From positions 310,001 to 374,000 of the forward strand of contig NZ_CP096199.1 in the NCBI RefSeq assembly GCF_023195835.1: a stretch of 64,000 bases of DNA, in the 5' to 3' direction. Below the pieces are notes generated by a model, which worked only from the letters and a program-made list of their open reading frames with translations, did no database searches and was not told the DNA's origin. Shown piece by piece: positions 1 to 9,500 of the stretch (position 1 is the stretch's first letter; every line of letters begins with the position of its first letter). Made by a program: the position numbers and the translations under genes. Source of the DNA: Vibrio sinaloensis. GTDB taxonomy: Bacteria; Pseudomonadota; Gammaproteobacteria; Enterobacterales; Vibrionaceae.

Positions 1-1111
1 ACATTTGTTGAATCATAGGTGCCGCGATGCTCAGCAGTGCATACAAACCCGTCGTACCGACGATAACACCAATCATGGTCAGTGCACTTGCCTCTAATAT
101 CAATAAGCTGAACACGTGCCTTGGTCTGGCGCCCATTGCTCTGAGAATCGCCATTTCACGGCGTCGCTCTTGCAAGCTTGTGAGTAGGCTCGATAGCATA
201 CCTAACAACCCAGCAATAACGACAAACACCGACACTGCCATCAGAGCTTGCTCGGCGACAGACATCATGCCCCACAGTTCATGCAAAGCGACACCGGGCA
301 AAATAGCACTTAACGGCTCTTGATTGTACGTATTGATCTGACGTTGTAAGGCAAAGGTTTGGATTTTTGATTTGAGTCCCAACATCATCGCGGTGATCTG
401 TTTGGGTTCAAAGTCCATGCTTTGGAGCTGTGCGGCCTCGGGCGTATTGCCTAAGTTGGCACCGCTCTCCCAACCGACGTGAATCGCTTCAATTGCTTGC
501 AGAGAAACGTGAACAGTTTTGTCGACCGGCGTCCCTGTTGGCGCCAGAATACCGACCACAACAAAAGGGAGGTTTTCATGGCGGCTGAAACCGACATCGC
601 TGATGCCATGAGCAATGACCATTTCACTGCCAATCTTGTAGTTGAGCTGTTTGGCAACATCGGCGCCGATCACCGCTTCAAACAGACCATTAAACTCGCC
701 GCCTTGGCTAAACGCGAGATTCTGTTTTTGACCATAGCGATAGTGTTCGAAGTAGCTATGGTTGGTTCCCATCACCCGAAAGCCTCGATGCGAGTCGCCG
801 AGTGAGATTGGGATTGCCCAATCAACAGCTCGGTGTTGGCTAAACTCTTGATAGCTTTTCCAGTCGATATTATTGGTGGCATTGCCGATACGAAATACCG
901 AGTAGAGTAGTAGGTTTACCTGACCAGAGCGTCCACCGACAATCAGGTCGGTACCTGAAATCGTATTGGCGAAGCTGCTTTTGGCTTGAGTTCGAATGCG
1001 CTCGACCCCGAGCAGCAAAATAACCGAGATGGCGACAGTGAGTATGGTCAGCAGTGCCGTTACTTTACGGTTACGAACGCTTTTCAAGGCTAAGGTAAGC
1101 GTTGGTGTCAT
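1..1111 (-). CDS. ABC transporter permease, FtsX/MacB type (3' part outside window)
   Basis: The reading frame starts at ATG 1111 and stays open to the window edge, giving about 370 residues, so the C-terminus is missing. The product begins MTPTLTLALKSVRNRK and has a first membrane segment at about residues 12-32. A long periplasmic MacB_PCD-like domain follows, then at least two more membrane segments near the end of the visible part, with a Gln-Glu-Arg-Arg-Arg-Glu-Met loop typical of FtsX permeases. The ATG overlaps the stop of the ABC ATPase by 4 bases, so the two are translationally coupled. With the upstream ZrgA and Zur box, this is probably the membrane part of a zinc-uptake system. 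That substrate is inferred from context; the family alone would equally suit lipoprotein or drug export. Confidence 0.85.
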   Translation of the reverse strand, partial: MTPTLTLALKSVRNRKVTALLTILTVAISVILLLGVERIRTQAKSSFANTISGTDLIVGGRSGQVNLLLYSVFRIGNATNNIDWKSYQEFSQHRAVDWAIPISLGDSHRGFRVMGTNHSYFEHYRYGQKQNLAFSQGGEFNGLFEAVIGADVAKQLNYKIGSEMVIAHGISDVGFSRHENLPFVVVGILAPTGTPVDKTVHVSLQAIEAIHVGWESGANLGNTPEAAQLQSMDFEPKQITAMMLGLKSKIQTFALQRQINTYNQEPLSAILPGVALHELWGMMSVAEQALMAVSVFVVIAGLLGMLSSLLTSLQERRREMAILRAMGARPRHVFSLLILEASALTMIGVIVGTTGLYALLSIAAPMIQQM

Positions 1112-1830
1112 AGCGCACCTCCGGCGTGGTTGATCTGCTGAAGATTAATGGTCTTATCGAAGTAGGCTTCGAGTGTCGGATCGTGGCTGACAAACAACAG
1201 GGTTGAGTTCGCTTGGTTGACCCGTTCGAGTAGCAACTTAATGAAGGCGCTGCGATTATCAAAGTCGAGTGATGAGGTTGGCTCATCAGCAATAATGACT
1301 TTGGGTTGGCCCATCAGGGCACGTGCTGCTGCGACGCGTTGTTGCTGGCCAATACTCAGCTCTGCCACTGGCTTTGACAGCAGTGAGTTTGGTAGATGCA
1401 GTTGCTGCAGAAGCTCAATGGCTTTCGCGCTTAAATCACCATTCACTTGCTGACGACGATAGGCTGAGAACTGACAAGGTAGCATCACGTTTTCAACCAC
1501 ATTCAGATAAGGGAGCAAGTTAAACTGCTGAAAAATATAGCCGATATTGTCTGCACGAAATTTATCGCGCTGACTGCCTGTCATCGCAGAAAGCGCTTGC
1601 CCGAGTACCGATACCTGACCTTGAGTCGCGGTATGAATACCGGTGAGCAAGCCCAACAGGGTAGATTTACCACAGCCGCTCGGGCCTTTGATAAATAGGT
1701 GCTCGCCAGTGTTTACGCTTAGAGTGCGAATGTCGAGCGTGGGCTCATCGTTGCCGGGCCAAGTAAAAGTCACTTGATCGAGCTCAACCACGGGGCGGTT
1801 GTGTTGACTGTCCATTGGTTTATCCATCAT
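1108..1830 (-). CDS. ABC transporter ATP-binding protein of the Zrg-type zinc-uptake operon
   Basis: A 240-residue ATPase of the LolD/MacB class. Walker A (GPSGCGKST) lies at residues 49-57, the signature reads LSIGQQQRV, Walker B is VIIADEPTSSLD, and a switch histidine is in LFVSHD. It would power the overlapping downstream permease. The start is uncertain: ATG 1830 has no clear ribosome binding site, and ATG 1827 or 1815 are possible, since homology proper begins near residue 14. An 11-bp perfect hairpin lies 5-30 bases upstream of the start and separates this gene from zrgA. Assignment to zinc uptake rests on operon context and on the similar V. cholerae zrg operon. Confidence 0.85.
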   Translation of the reverse strand: MMDKPMDSQHNRPVVELDQVTFTWPGNDEPTLDIRTLSVNTGEHLFIKGPSGCGKSTLLGLLTGIHTATQGQVSVLGQALSAMTGSQRDKFRADNIGYIFQQFNLLPYLNVVENVMLPCQFSAYRRQQVNGDLSAKAIELLQQLHLPNSLLSKPVAELSIGQQQRVAAARALMGQPKVIIADEPTSSLDFDNRSAFIKLLLERVNQANSTLLFVSHDPTLEAYFDKTINLQQINHAGGAL

Positions 1831-1834
1831 AGCA

Positions 1835-1860
1835 AGGTAGCTCAGCAGGCTGAGCTACCT
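1835..1860 (-). other. Intra-operon hairpin between zrgA and the ABC ATPase
   Basis: AGGTAGCTCAG (1835-1845) pairs perfectly with CTGAGCTACCT (1850-1860) around a 4-base loop. On the minus (transcribed) strand there is no U-run after it, so it does not look like a terminator. It stops 5 bases before the ATPase start and could act as an mRNA processing or stability element that sets the ratio of binding protein to transporter. That role is inference. Confidence 0.6.
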
Positions 1861-1883
1861 CATGGGTTTTATCCCGTTTTGTA

Positions 1884-2570
1884 TTAGAAAGAAATAGTCT
1901 TTTGCCCGCTTTTAAGCTCGAGCGCGGCTTGTTTAGTGTCAGTCAGAATATTCACTTTGATCGATTCTGTTGTAGGGAACAGAGTAAACCACTGCGTGTC
2001 GATGCTACTAATGGCTTGAATATTCTGGCACTGGTAGTGATATTGAACACTGAACTCACCATGACCTGAATGCGCTCCATGGTCGTGATCCTCATGCTTT
2101 TCATGATCATGATGCTCATGTTTATCGTGGTCATGATGTTCATGTTTGTCATGATCATGATGCTCATGTTTGTCGTGGTCATGGTGTTCATGCTTGTCAT
2201 GATCATGATGCTCATGTTTGTCATGGTCATGGTGCTCTTCGCTTTCACCTAAAGTGTGGCTGACCGACTGATACTCAACATCACAGCCTGCCGCGGTTGC
2301 GAGGGTAAACACGTTGGCGGCTTGTTGTAACTTAGCCAACGCATTGTCTAAGGTTTGTTGCTGCTCGGCATTTTGTGGCGCGTGCTCAAAACCGACGACA
2401 TCGGCGCCAGGCGCTGTGATTTCGAACAGGAGTTCATTGCCATCTTGGGCGATGTTGATTTCAACTTGACCGTGTACGTGAGCATCGTGTTGGCGAAAGC
2501 CCTCATCGGCGTTAACCAAAGTGCTAGAGGTAAAGGCTAGAGCAAAAGCGATAGGAGTCAGTTTTTTCAT
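1884..2570 (-). CDS. zrgA: Zinc uptake protein ZrgA (DUF2796), His-rich periplasmic protein
   Basis: A 228-residue protein with a signal peptide (MKKLTPIAFALAFTSSTLVNA). Between about residues 113 and 170 runs a His/Asp/Glu/Lys-rich tandem array built from HEHHDHDK-like octapeptides (about five copies plus degenerate ones), a likely Zn(II)-binding segment. The flanking parts match the DUF2796/ZrgA family, including a conserved Cys in the TAAGCDVEY segment. A ribosome binding site AGGA sits 6 bases before ATG 2570. The gene lies between a small DUF2607-type gene and an ABC ATPase/permease pair under a Zur box, as in the V. cholerae zrg operon. It probably scavenges zinc in the periplasm; how it passes zinc to the transporter is not evident. 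Confidence 0.88.
   Translation of the reverse strand: MKKLTPIAFALAFTSSTLVNADEGFRQHDAHVHGQVEINIAQDGNELLFEITAPGADVVGFEHAPQNAEQQQTLDNALAKLQQAANVFTLATAAGCDVEYQSVSHTLGESEEHHDHDKHEHHDHDKHEHHDHDKHEHHDHDKHEHHDHDKHEHHDHEKHEDHDHGAHSGHGEFSVQYHYQCQNIQAISSIDTQWFTLFPTTESIKVNILTDTKQAALELKSGQKTISF
2076..2240 (-). repeat. 24-bp tandem repeat encoding His-rich octapeptides in zrgA
   Basis: In-frame repeats, each encoding HEHHDHDK or a close variant, alternate between two codon versions, so the DNA period is effectively 24/48 bp. Copy number could change by slippage or recombination without breaking the frame, which would vary the number of metal-binding histidines. Confidence 0.8.
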
Positions 2571-2639
2571 TGTTTATCCTGAAATAGTAAGTCGATGATG
2601 TGCAGCTTGATTGTTTTATTGCTGCTAGGTCAGTAATAA

Positions 2640-2939
2640 CTATGTATGGCTCAGGATAGGAGGCGAGCGAGCTAAATAGGCAAACGCCAACATTGGGGAA
2701 AAATGATAGGGTGTTGGCGATTCAATCTTGTTGCCAACAGGCATGGATAGGACACATGGCGTTGCCGCACTAGCACCATGTAGGGCGGTTGCCAATAATT
2801 GGCAGTGGTGCTCAGTATGGTCAGTGTTAGCAAGATCATACTGGTGGTCAAGGTACGCAGCGTTGAGCCATAGCACCATTGCGATAGCTAAGCAGGCAAT
2901 CGTCTTTAGGTAGAGTGATGATATAGCCAAGCGTCTCAT
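2640..2939 (-). CDS. Small DUF2607-like membrane protein, first gene of the zinc operon
   Basis: A protein of about 99 residues starting MRRLAISSLYLKT with one hydrophobic segment (residues 10-25), followed by His- and Cys-containing stretches (DHTEHHCQL and a second Cys about 20 residues on) that could bind metal. Start choice: ATG 2939 is used; an in-frame TTG at 2951 would add four residues, and neither has a strong ribosome binding site. It is the first gene after the Zur box and precedes zrgA by about 70 bases. I recognise it as a small family found beside ZrgA in vibrios; its biochemical role is unknown. Confidence 0.7.
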   Translation of the reverse strand: MRRLAISSLYLKTIACLAIAMVLWLNAAYLDHQYDLANTDHTEHHCQLLATALHGASAATPCVLSMPVGNKIESPTPYHFSPMLAFAYLARSPPILSHT

Positions 2940-2966
2940 GAGCAACCACAATCCAAACGTAAAAAA

Positions 2967-2993
2967 TGGAACTGTTATACTATAACAATTCCA
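2967..2993 (-). promoter_or_regulatory. Zur box (zinc uptake regulator operator)
   Basis: A 27-bp inverted repeat centred on C2980: left arm TGGAACTGTTATA, right arm TATAACAATTCCA, with one mismatch between arms. The core GTTATA-N-TATAAC is the known gammaproteobacterial Zur operator core. It lies about 28 bases upstream of the first gene of the zinc operon, so Zn-Zur would block transcription when zinc is plentiful. Confidence 0.88.
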
Positions 2994-3019
2994 TTTAAAA
3001 GGCGAAATCTACCTCAAGC

Positions 3020-3571
3020 TTAGAGATGTTGTTTGATAAGCGTTAGGACTTGCTCTATCTGTTGTTGATTTAAAGCGCCCTCTTTGACAAACAAAACTTG
3101 TCCTTGCTTGTCTTGCACTATGATTGCAGATGATTCCTCAGCCAGTTGCCATGCTTTGGCCACACTGCCTTCTTCATCCAGAACGATAGATGACCAAGGG
3201 AACTCCTTTTTGCTGTCTTGAGCCGACGATTTAACAAACGAGCCGGTTCCCCAAACAGCATCATCTTGGTTAATGATGGTGGTGGTTTGATAGCTCTCTG
3301 TTGAAAACTTCGCTTCAGTAATGGCATTCATTAAGGCGGCGTTCATCTCTTTGGCACTGCTGCGACCGGCTATCGCTTGAATCACTCGTACCTTTCCGAG
3401 CAGATCGTTACTTGACCACGCTTGGAAGCTGGTTTTGTCACCGTCTAGGGTGACTTCACCATAAGCGGTGACCTCGACGCTAGGCACGGACTGGCCTAAG
3501 GTGATGTTGTGTGCGAACGCAAAGCTTGGAGAGCATGCGACAAGTAGAGTCAGTAGGGTTTTGATTTTCAT
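3020..3571 (-). CDS. ytfJ: YtfJ family periplasmic protein
   Basis: A 183-residue protein with a clear signal peptide (MKIKTLLTLLVACSPSFAFAHN). ATG 3571 is chosen over the longer frame because it has a GAGGAAC ribosome binding site and starts exactly at the signal peptide. The mature part has the thioredoxin-like fold expected of YtfJ (segments GKVRVIQAIAGRSSA and SSAIIVQDKQGQVLFVKEG), but the region where thioredoxins carry CxxC has no cysteine, so redox activity is unlikely. It is divergent from ytfK, as in E. coli where ytfJ, ytfK, msrA, tamA, tamB and ytfP are neighbours. Function unknown. Confidence 0.88.
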   Translation of the reverse strand: MKIKTLLTLLVACSPSFAFAHNITLGQSVPSVEVTAYGEVTLDGDKTSFQAWSSNDLLGKVRVIQAIAGRSSAKEMNAALMNAITEAKFSTESYQTTTIINQDDAVWGTGSFVKSSAQDSKKEFPWSSIVLDEEGSVAKAWQLAEESSAIIVQDKQGQVLFVKEGALNQQQIEQVLTLIKQHL

Positions 3572-3675
3572 TATGTTGTTCCTCTTATCGTGAGCAAAAA
3601 GTATATACCTAAACGTCAACAATCGGTAAAGCTCAAGGAGAATTGCGTGAGCAAAGATCATTTTGTTAACAAAGT

Positions 3676-3705
3676 GGTACACATTCGAACCCCATCAGGT
3701 ATAAT
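3676..3705 (+). promoter_or_regulatory. Probable promoter of ytfK
   Basis: A perfect -10 hexamer TATAAT lies at 3700-3705, 71 bases before ytfK. The -35 region around 3676-3682 (GGTACAC) is a poor match, so this may need an activator or rely mainly on the -10 element. Confidence 0.35.
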
Positions 3706-3775
3706 CCCCCCAAGTTCTAAGGATAAGAACGGTGCGGCCAGGCTGGCCGCCTCATAAAAGGATATTGGAGTCGTT

Positions 3776-3970
3776 ATGCTGCGTGAGTTTACTAATTATC
3801 GTCCTCAACAGATTGCTCGATTTGTTAAAACTTTGTTTAAAGGACAGTTTGCCATTGAAGGCGTCGGGGAGTTTGATTTTGATAATGGCAAGGTGTTGCT
3901 GCCCGATGTCAACGATCAGCAAAAACTAATGACATTTAAAGAGATTAATCAAGCGATTGACGCCCTGTAG
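3776..3970 (+). CDS. ytfK: YtfK, DUF1107 protein (stringent response modulator family)
   Basis: A 64-residue protein beginning MLREFTNYRPQQIARFVKTLFKG, covering the whole DUF1107 family. In E. coli, YtfK binds SpoT and shifts it toward (p)ppGpp synthesis; the same role here is inferred from family and gene neighbourhood. The gene is monocistronic, ends at a strong bidirectional terminator, and faces msrA. Confidence 0.9.
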   Translation: MLREFTNYRPQQIARFVKTLFKGQFAIEGVGEFDFDNGKVLLPDVNDQQKLMTFKEINQAIDAL

Positions 3971-3990
3971 GCTTGATATCGGTTGTCATC

Positions 3991-4018
3991 AAAAAAGTCG
4001 CCACGAGGCGACTTTTTT
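3991..4018. terminator. Bidirectional terminator between ytfK and msrA
   Basis: AAAAAAGTCGCC and GGCGACTTTTTT pair around an ACGA loop, with A- and T-runs on both sides, so it works for ytfK (+) and for msrA (-). Confidence 0.9.
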
Positions 4019-4046
4019 TGTTGCGAGGAATTAAGGTCAACAGACC

Positions 4047-4676
4047 TTAGTCTTGTGGTGGAAAACAGACGCCGGTTCCGCCTAAGCCGCAATAACCTTG
4101 AGGGTTCTTGGCTAAGTATTGCTGATGATAATCCTCGGCGTAGTAGTAACGGCCCGCAGGTAAAATCTCCGTGGTGATTTCGCCCGCTTTCGAGCCCAAT
4201 AGCGTTTGATAGTCTTGCTTTGATTTTATCGCCGCTTCCCATTGTTGGTCGCTGTAGACATAAATGGCTGAGCGATACTGAGTACCTAAATCGTTGCCTT
4301 GACGCATCCCTTGTGTCGGATTGTGCCGCTCCCAAAAAGCGTGCAGTAGTTGCTCAAGAGTAATGACTTCCGGATTGAACACCACACGAACCACTTCGGC
4401 ATGACCGGTTAAACCGCTACACACTTCCTCGTAGCTTGGGTTGGGGGTAAAACCACCCGCATAGCCGACACTGGTACTCACTACCCCATCTAACTGCCAA
4501 AACAGACGCTCCGCCCCCCAAAAACACCCCATGCCAAACAGTATCTTCTCGCAACCTTTAGGGGGCTCGGCAGTCAAACTGGATTGATTGACATAATGAC
4601 TATCTTGAATCGAGATTGCGGTGTCGCGTCCCGGCAACGCATTGTCAGCGGAAATTAGGGTTTGTTTGTCGAGCAT
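4047..4676 (-). CDS. msrA: Peptide methionine sulfoxide reductase MsrA
   Basis: A 209-residue enzyme that reduces methionine-S-sulfoxide in proteins. The catalytic motif GCFWGAE is at about residues 50-56; the [25 protein letters not shown] and [12 protein letters not shown] blocks and a C-terminal [11 protein letters not shown] pair of resolving cysteines are present, matching the long E. coli type. ATG 4676 ([17 protein letters not shown]) is preferred over ATG 4685 because of an AAGG ribosome binding site and alignment with the E. coli N-terminus. Divergent from tamA. Confidence 0.96.
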   Translation of the reverse strand: MLDKQTLISADNALPGRDTAISIQDSHYVNQSSLTAEPPKGCEKILFGMGCFWGAERLFWQLDGVVSTSVGYAGGFTPNPSYEEVCSGLTGHAEVVRVVFNPEVITLEQLLHAFWERHNPTQGMRQGNDLGTQYRSAIYVYSDQQWEAAIKSKQDYQTLLGSKAGEITTEILPAGRYYYAEDYHQQYLAKNPQGYCGLGGTGVCFPPQD

Positions 4677-4794
4677 CAGAAGCATCCTTAATCAATCATT
4701 TTGTACAAACGCCGTCTAATTAACTGTTTTCATACAGACTTCTATTGGTGGAGGCGTTATTATTCTTTCATACGATGGAAAACGATAATTAACC

Positions 4795-6510
4795 ATGATC
4801 CGAAAAGCTTTACCAGTTCTAATCGTGATGGCCTTCTATTCTCAGTACGTACTGGGGCAGCAAGTCGATCTCGAAATAAAGGGCGTCGAGGGTGAAGTAG
4901 AGCAGAACATTGAGGCGTATTTGTCGTCGATCCCTGCTGAGGATTATGAAATTTCACTGCGCTTTAAAGCGCGCCTCGAACGCAGCATGACCGAAGCGCT
5001 CAATGCGCTCGGATATTACAACCCACGATATGATTTTGCTGTCACTGACGATGAGCGACGGGTGATTGCTACTGTCACTCTCGGGGAGCCCACCCTTATC
5101 AGCGAACTTGATATTCAGATTACAGGCGAGGCGGCGCACGACACAGACTTTGCACAACTGATTGATAAAGTTGGCCTTAAGCAAGGCGAACGTTTAAACC
5201 ACAGTCAGTATGACGCGCTGAAAACCGGGATTCGTAATCTCGCGTTGCAAAAAGGCTACTTTGAAGGAGACTATCGGTTAAGCCGTTTAGAGGTGGTGCC
5301 GGCACTCAATCAAGCCATCGTAAGGCTGCATTATGACAGTGGGATTCGCTATCATTTTGGTGCCAGTACGATTGTTGGCAGCCAAATTTCGACTGAGCGC
5401 GTTGAGTCTTTAGCGCCATATAAGCAAAGTGAACCCTATTTGGTGGCAAAGGTAGGCGAGTACAACCAAAACCTTTCCAATACTGACTGGTTCTCTTCGG
5501 TGTTTGTCGAGCCTGATTTAACCCAGTTGGGGCAAGGGCGAGATATTCCAATGAAGATCTCACTGGCTCCTCAAGCTCGCAATCAAATTGAAACTGGATT
5601 GGGCTATTCGACGGATGCAGGGGCGCGTGGTTCGCTTAAGTGGAACAAGCCTTGGGTCAACACTCGTGGGCATAGTTTTGATAGTAGCTTTTTGTTGTCG
5701 ATTCCTGAACAGACGATTACCGCAGGCTATAACATTCCTCTCGAAGACGTACTTCATGATTACTACCGTATTCGCTACGGTATGAAAAACTTGGATAATC
5801 GCGATACCAAAAGCCTAGAGTCAAACCTAGCAGTGGAGCGTCACTGGACGTTGGATAATGGTTGGCTTCGTACCGTGTTCGTGCGGTATTTGGTTGAAAG
5901 CTATACCCAAGGTGTTCAAGATGACAACGCTAACTTCTTGTTACCCGGGTTCTCTTTTTCACGCAGTCGCATACGCGGAAGTGCAATGCCGATGTGGGGG
6001 GATAGGCAGAATCTCACCTTGGAATATGGCGACCCAACCCTGCTCTCAGAAACGCGCGTTACTCGCCTACTCGGAGGTATGACCTGGATCCGTAGCATCG
6101 GCCAAAACCATCGTGGTCTTTTCCGTATTGACGGTGGGGCTAACTTTGCCGAACAGTTTGACAAGCTATCGCCGTCACTACGCTTTTTCGCTGGTGGTGA
6201 TAATAACTTACGTGGTTATGGCTACAAGTCTATCTCGCCTCGAGACAGTAGCGGTGCACTCGCGGGCGCTAAGTATACTTTGACCAGTTCGTTGGAGTAC
6301 CAATACCGAGTGACGGGAAACTGGTGGGGGGCAGTCTTTTACGATGTCGGTGATGCATTTAATGACAAACCTACATTGAAGCGTGGTACCGGCGTGGGCG
6401 TACGATGGGCGTCACCGGTGGGCCCGGTTAGGTTGGATTTTGCTTGGGGGCTAGATGCGAACCCAGGCGATGAGTTCCGAATTCACTTCAGTCTAGGGCC
6501 GGAGCTATGA
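4795..6510 (+). CDS. tamA: Translocation and assembly module outer-membrane protein TamA
   Basis: A 571-residue Omp85-family protein. Residues 1-21 form a signal peptide (ending YVLG/QQ); about 24-250 hold the three POTRA domains, and the rest is a 16-strand beta-barrel with the family motifs GLGYSTDAG and the late GGDNNLRGYGY segment (lid-loop/L6 region). TamA inserts difficult outer-membrane proteins together with TamB. tamB begins inside the tamA stop (ATGA overlap), so the pair is co-translated. Confidence 0.96.
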   Translation: MIRKALPVLIVMAFYSQYVLGQQVDLEIKGVEGEVEQNIEAYLSSIPAEDYEISLRFKARLERSMTEALNALGYYNPRYDFAVTDDERRVIATVTLGEPTLISELDIQITGEAAHDTDFAQLIDKVGLKQGERLNHSQYDALKTGIRNLALQKGYFEGDYRLSRLEVVPALNQAIVRLHYDSGIRYHFGASTIVGSQISTERVESLAPYKQSEPYLVAKVGEYNQNLSNTDWFSSVFVEPDLTQLGQGRDIPMKISLAPQARNQIETGLGYSTDAGARGSLKWNKPWVNTRGHSFDSSFLLSIPEQTITAGYNIPLEDVLHDYYRIRYGMKNLDNRDTKSLESNLAVERHWTLDNGWLRTVFVRYLVESYTQGVQDDNANFLLPGFSFSRSRIRGSAMPMWGDRQNLTLEYGDPTLLSETRVTRLLGGMTWIRSIGQNHRGLFRIDGGANFAEQFDKLSPSLRFFAGGDNNLRGYGYKSISPRDSSGALAGAKYTLTSSLEYQYRVTGNWWGAVFYDVGDAFNDKPTLKRGTGVGVRWASPVGPVRLDFAWGLDANPGDEFRIHFSLGPEL

Positions 6511-9500
6511 TCCGTCGTGTCATTAAATGGTCGAAATGGCTGTCGGTTTCGTTAGTCAGTGTGCTCATTGTCGTGTTGCTCGCGTTGGCATTGTTGCTGT
6601 TTACTCATCCTGGACTTCAGTTGGTGGTGTGGGGCGCGCAACAGGCGCTACCACAACTGCGTGTTGAGTCTGCTCAAGGGGCCTTACTGCCAAGATTTAC
6701 CCTGAATAACGTTGAGTATGTTGAACCACAACTACCACTGACCTTCGTGGCGAAATCTGTCACTTTAGCCATCAACCCAGCCTGTTTTACTGAACCTGGT
6801 TTATGTGTCGACGAGTTGGCGTTGGATGGAGTGCAGCTGTCTCTGCCTGAAGTCGCTAGCTCGGAGACGGAGCAGGACCCTCAGCCACAACAGCCCATGG
6901 CATTGGTGACGTCACCGATTCCGATTAAAGTCACGCGCCTTGCGCTGACTAATGTCGATCTCAACATCTTAGGTAATCTTATCACCTGGAAGAGGTTGAC
7001 AACCGGAGCCTCATTCCGAGGTAACCGATTGAGGATTACGCCCACTCGACTCGACTCGGCACGTGTTACGCTGGCTCAAGCGGAGTCTGATAGCCCACCC
7101 TCGCAGCCTACGCCCGTCGCGGAGCCGAGGCAGGACATCATACTGCCCGAGTTTGCTTTACCGCTGCAGGTCGAGTTAGTTGGGCTTGAGGTCAATGACT
7201 TCACACTTGAACAAGCGGAGCCATTGGTGGTTGACCGTCTTGGATTGGTGGCTACGGCTAGGGGGTCACAGATTAATCTTCAACGATTGTCGCTCGAGAT
7301 GCCCCAGTTCGATGCGACGTTAGCCAGCAAAGTGACACTCAAAGGTGACTACCCACTGCAGCTTAATTTGGAAGCCAGCGTCAAGGACCCAGTGGCGAAA
7401 GGACAAAAGGTTTCCCTGTCAGCTAGTGGTAGTGTTGCCAAGCTAAACTTGCAGGCTCGGCTTTCAGGTTTGGCTAAAGCTCAGTTGGACGGCGAGTTAC
7501 AGCCACTAAAAGCGCAATTGCCATTTAACTTAACGGTGAACGACGTTGAAGCTCAGTGGCCTCTGACTGGAGAAGGGCAATACTTCATCAATGTCAATTC
7601 ACTACAAAGTCATGGTTCACTGGATGGCTATCAACTCAAGCTTGATAGCGCTATTCAAGGCCAAGCTTTGCCGGATATAGCGCTATCATTACAAGGGCAA
7701 GGGAACTTGGCGCAAATTGATTTGAGCCAGATAGAGATAGCCACACTCGGTGGTGATATCAAGGGTGAGGTGATGGCCAATTGGCAGACGCCACTTAATT
7801 GGATGGCGAAGCTCAACTTCAGCCATATCCAACCCGGCTTGCAATGGCCCCAAGCTGAGGGGGACATCAGCGGTGTGGTTAGCACTCAAGGCCAACTCAC
7901 TGCTCAAGGTGGCTGGCAAGTTGCGCTGCCGACACTTGATATCGACGGTCTATTGCGCAATTACCCACTCAACATTGAGGGGGAGCTTAATGCGGCAGAC
8001 CCAGAGGGTAAAGGTGAACTGATGCTTGATACCTCCGGCTTAGTCCTGTCTCACGGGCCGAACAGTATCGAGGCTAAGGGTAAACTCGGTCAAACATGGC
8101 AGATGGATCTCGCTCTCAACCTAGCTGACCTTGGTAAAACATTGCCTGACTTACAAGGGCGGGCACGGGGTAAGGTGATATTGCGAGGCAAGTTGCAACA
8201 ACCAAACATCGGCCTTGATTTGGCGTTAAATCAACTGGATTGGCAGCAACAAGCCCAAGTTAAACAGGTGAGAGTAAGTGGTAATGTGACACCTATGCCA
8301 GAGCCGAAAGGGCGGCTCAATCTGCGCCTTGAAGCGGCTCGCTATCAAGATATTGTGGTTGATGCTGTCAGCCTTGAAGTCGACGGTTCGCAACTCAGTC
8401 ATGAGCTAGAGTTAGCGGTCGACTCTAACCTAGTTTCAACTCGGCTAGCCTTAGCGGGTGCGTTAGCCGACACACCTGAGTTGAACTGGCAAGGGCAGCT
8501 CAGACGAATGACGTTATCATCACAGCAAGGAGAGTGGCGCTTAAACCAAGCGACCAATCTTGGGGTTGATCTCGCTACTCAGCAAGTGACGGTAGCCGCG
8601 CATTGTTGGCTACAGGCACAGTCATCGCTGTGTTTAGATAAAGAAGCTCAGGTGGGGCAAAGTGGTCGTGCGCAACTATCACTTAATCAGTTTGATTTCG
8701 ACCAAATAGCGACTTTCGTGCCCAAAGAGACTCTGCTCAAGGGTCAAGTGAACGCGGATATCGATGCCAAATGGGCAGCCAACACGTCACCTGAGGTGGA
8801 GGTGAACCTTGCACTACCAACCGGCCAAGTCAGTCAGCAGCTCGAAGAAAAGGTCACCATTGGCTGGCAGTCGGCCGCGGCTAAAGTGCGATTAAAAAGC
8901 GATCAGCTTGATGCTGACTGGCAAATCGATTTTACCGACAATGGTGAACTTAGCGGTAAAATTGACATTGCCAATGTACTGGCTAAGCAAAAGCAGCTAG
9001 ATGGTCGAGTCCAGTTGAGTGACTTTAACCTCGATTTCTTAGCGCCGATTGTCGGCACTTACAGTCAGTTTGGTTCGACCATTAATACCGATCTTCAGCT
9101 CAGCGGAGCAGTCAATCAACCGCGTATAACCGGACGTTTTGTGGTTGACGACATGTTGCTTAAAGGCGAGATTTCTCCAGTTGAGGTCGACTCTGGGCGA
9201 ATATCGATAGCGCTTCATGGTTACGACGCGACGTTGGCTGCCGCCATAGACACACCAGATGGTGAGCTAGAAATGGCGGGAACGGCCAACTGGCAACAAC
9301 TCGATAACTGGCAGACCCAATTGCGCATCTATGCTGAAGAGCTGTTAGTGGAGCTGCCGCCAATGGTCAAAATCAAAGTCCAGCCTGATATGACGATTTC
9401 TGCTTCCCCGACATTGGCTCGTGTGGACGGAGATATCTCTTTGCCTTGGGGGCGAATTGTAATCGAGGATCTCCCTCCGAGCGCGGTGGCGGTTTCGAAA

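Noticed and set aside
2070..2252. Plus-strand Met/Val-rich open frame antisense to zrgA
   Set aside because: It is the mirror of the His-codon repeat; the ZrgA frame has a signal peptide and ribosome binding site, this one does not.
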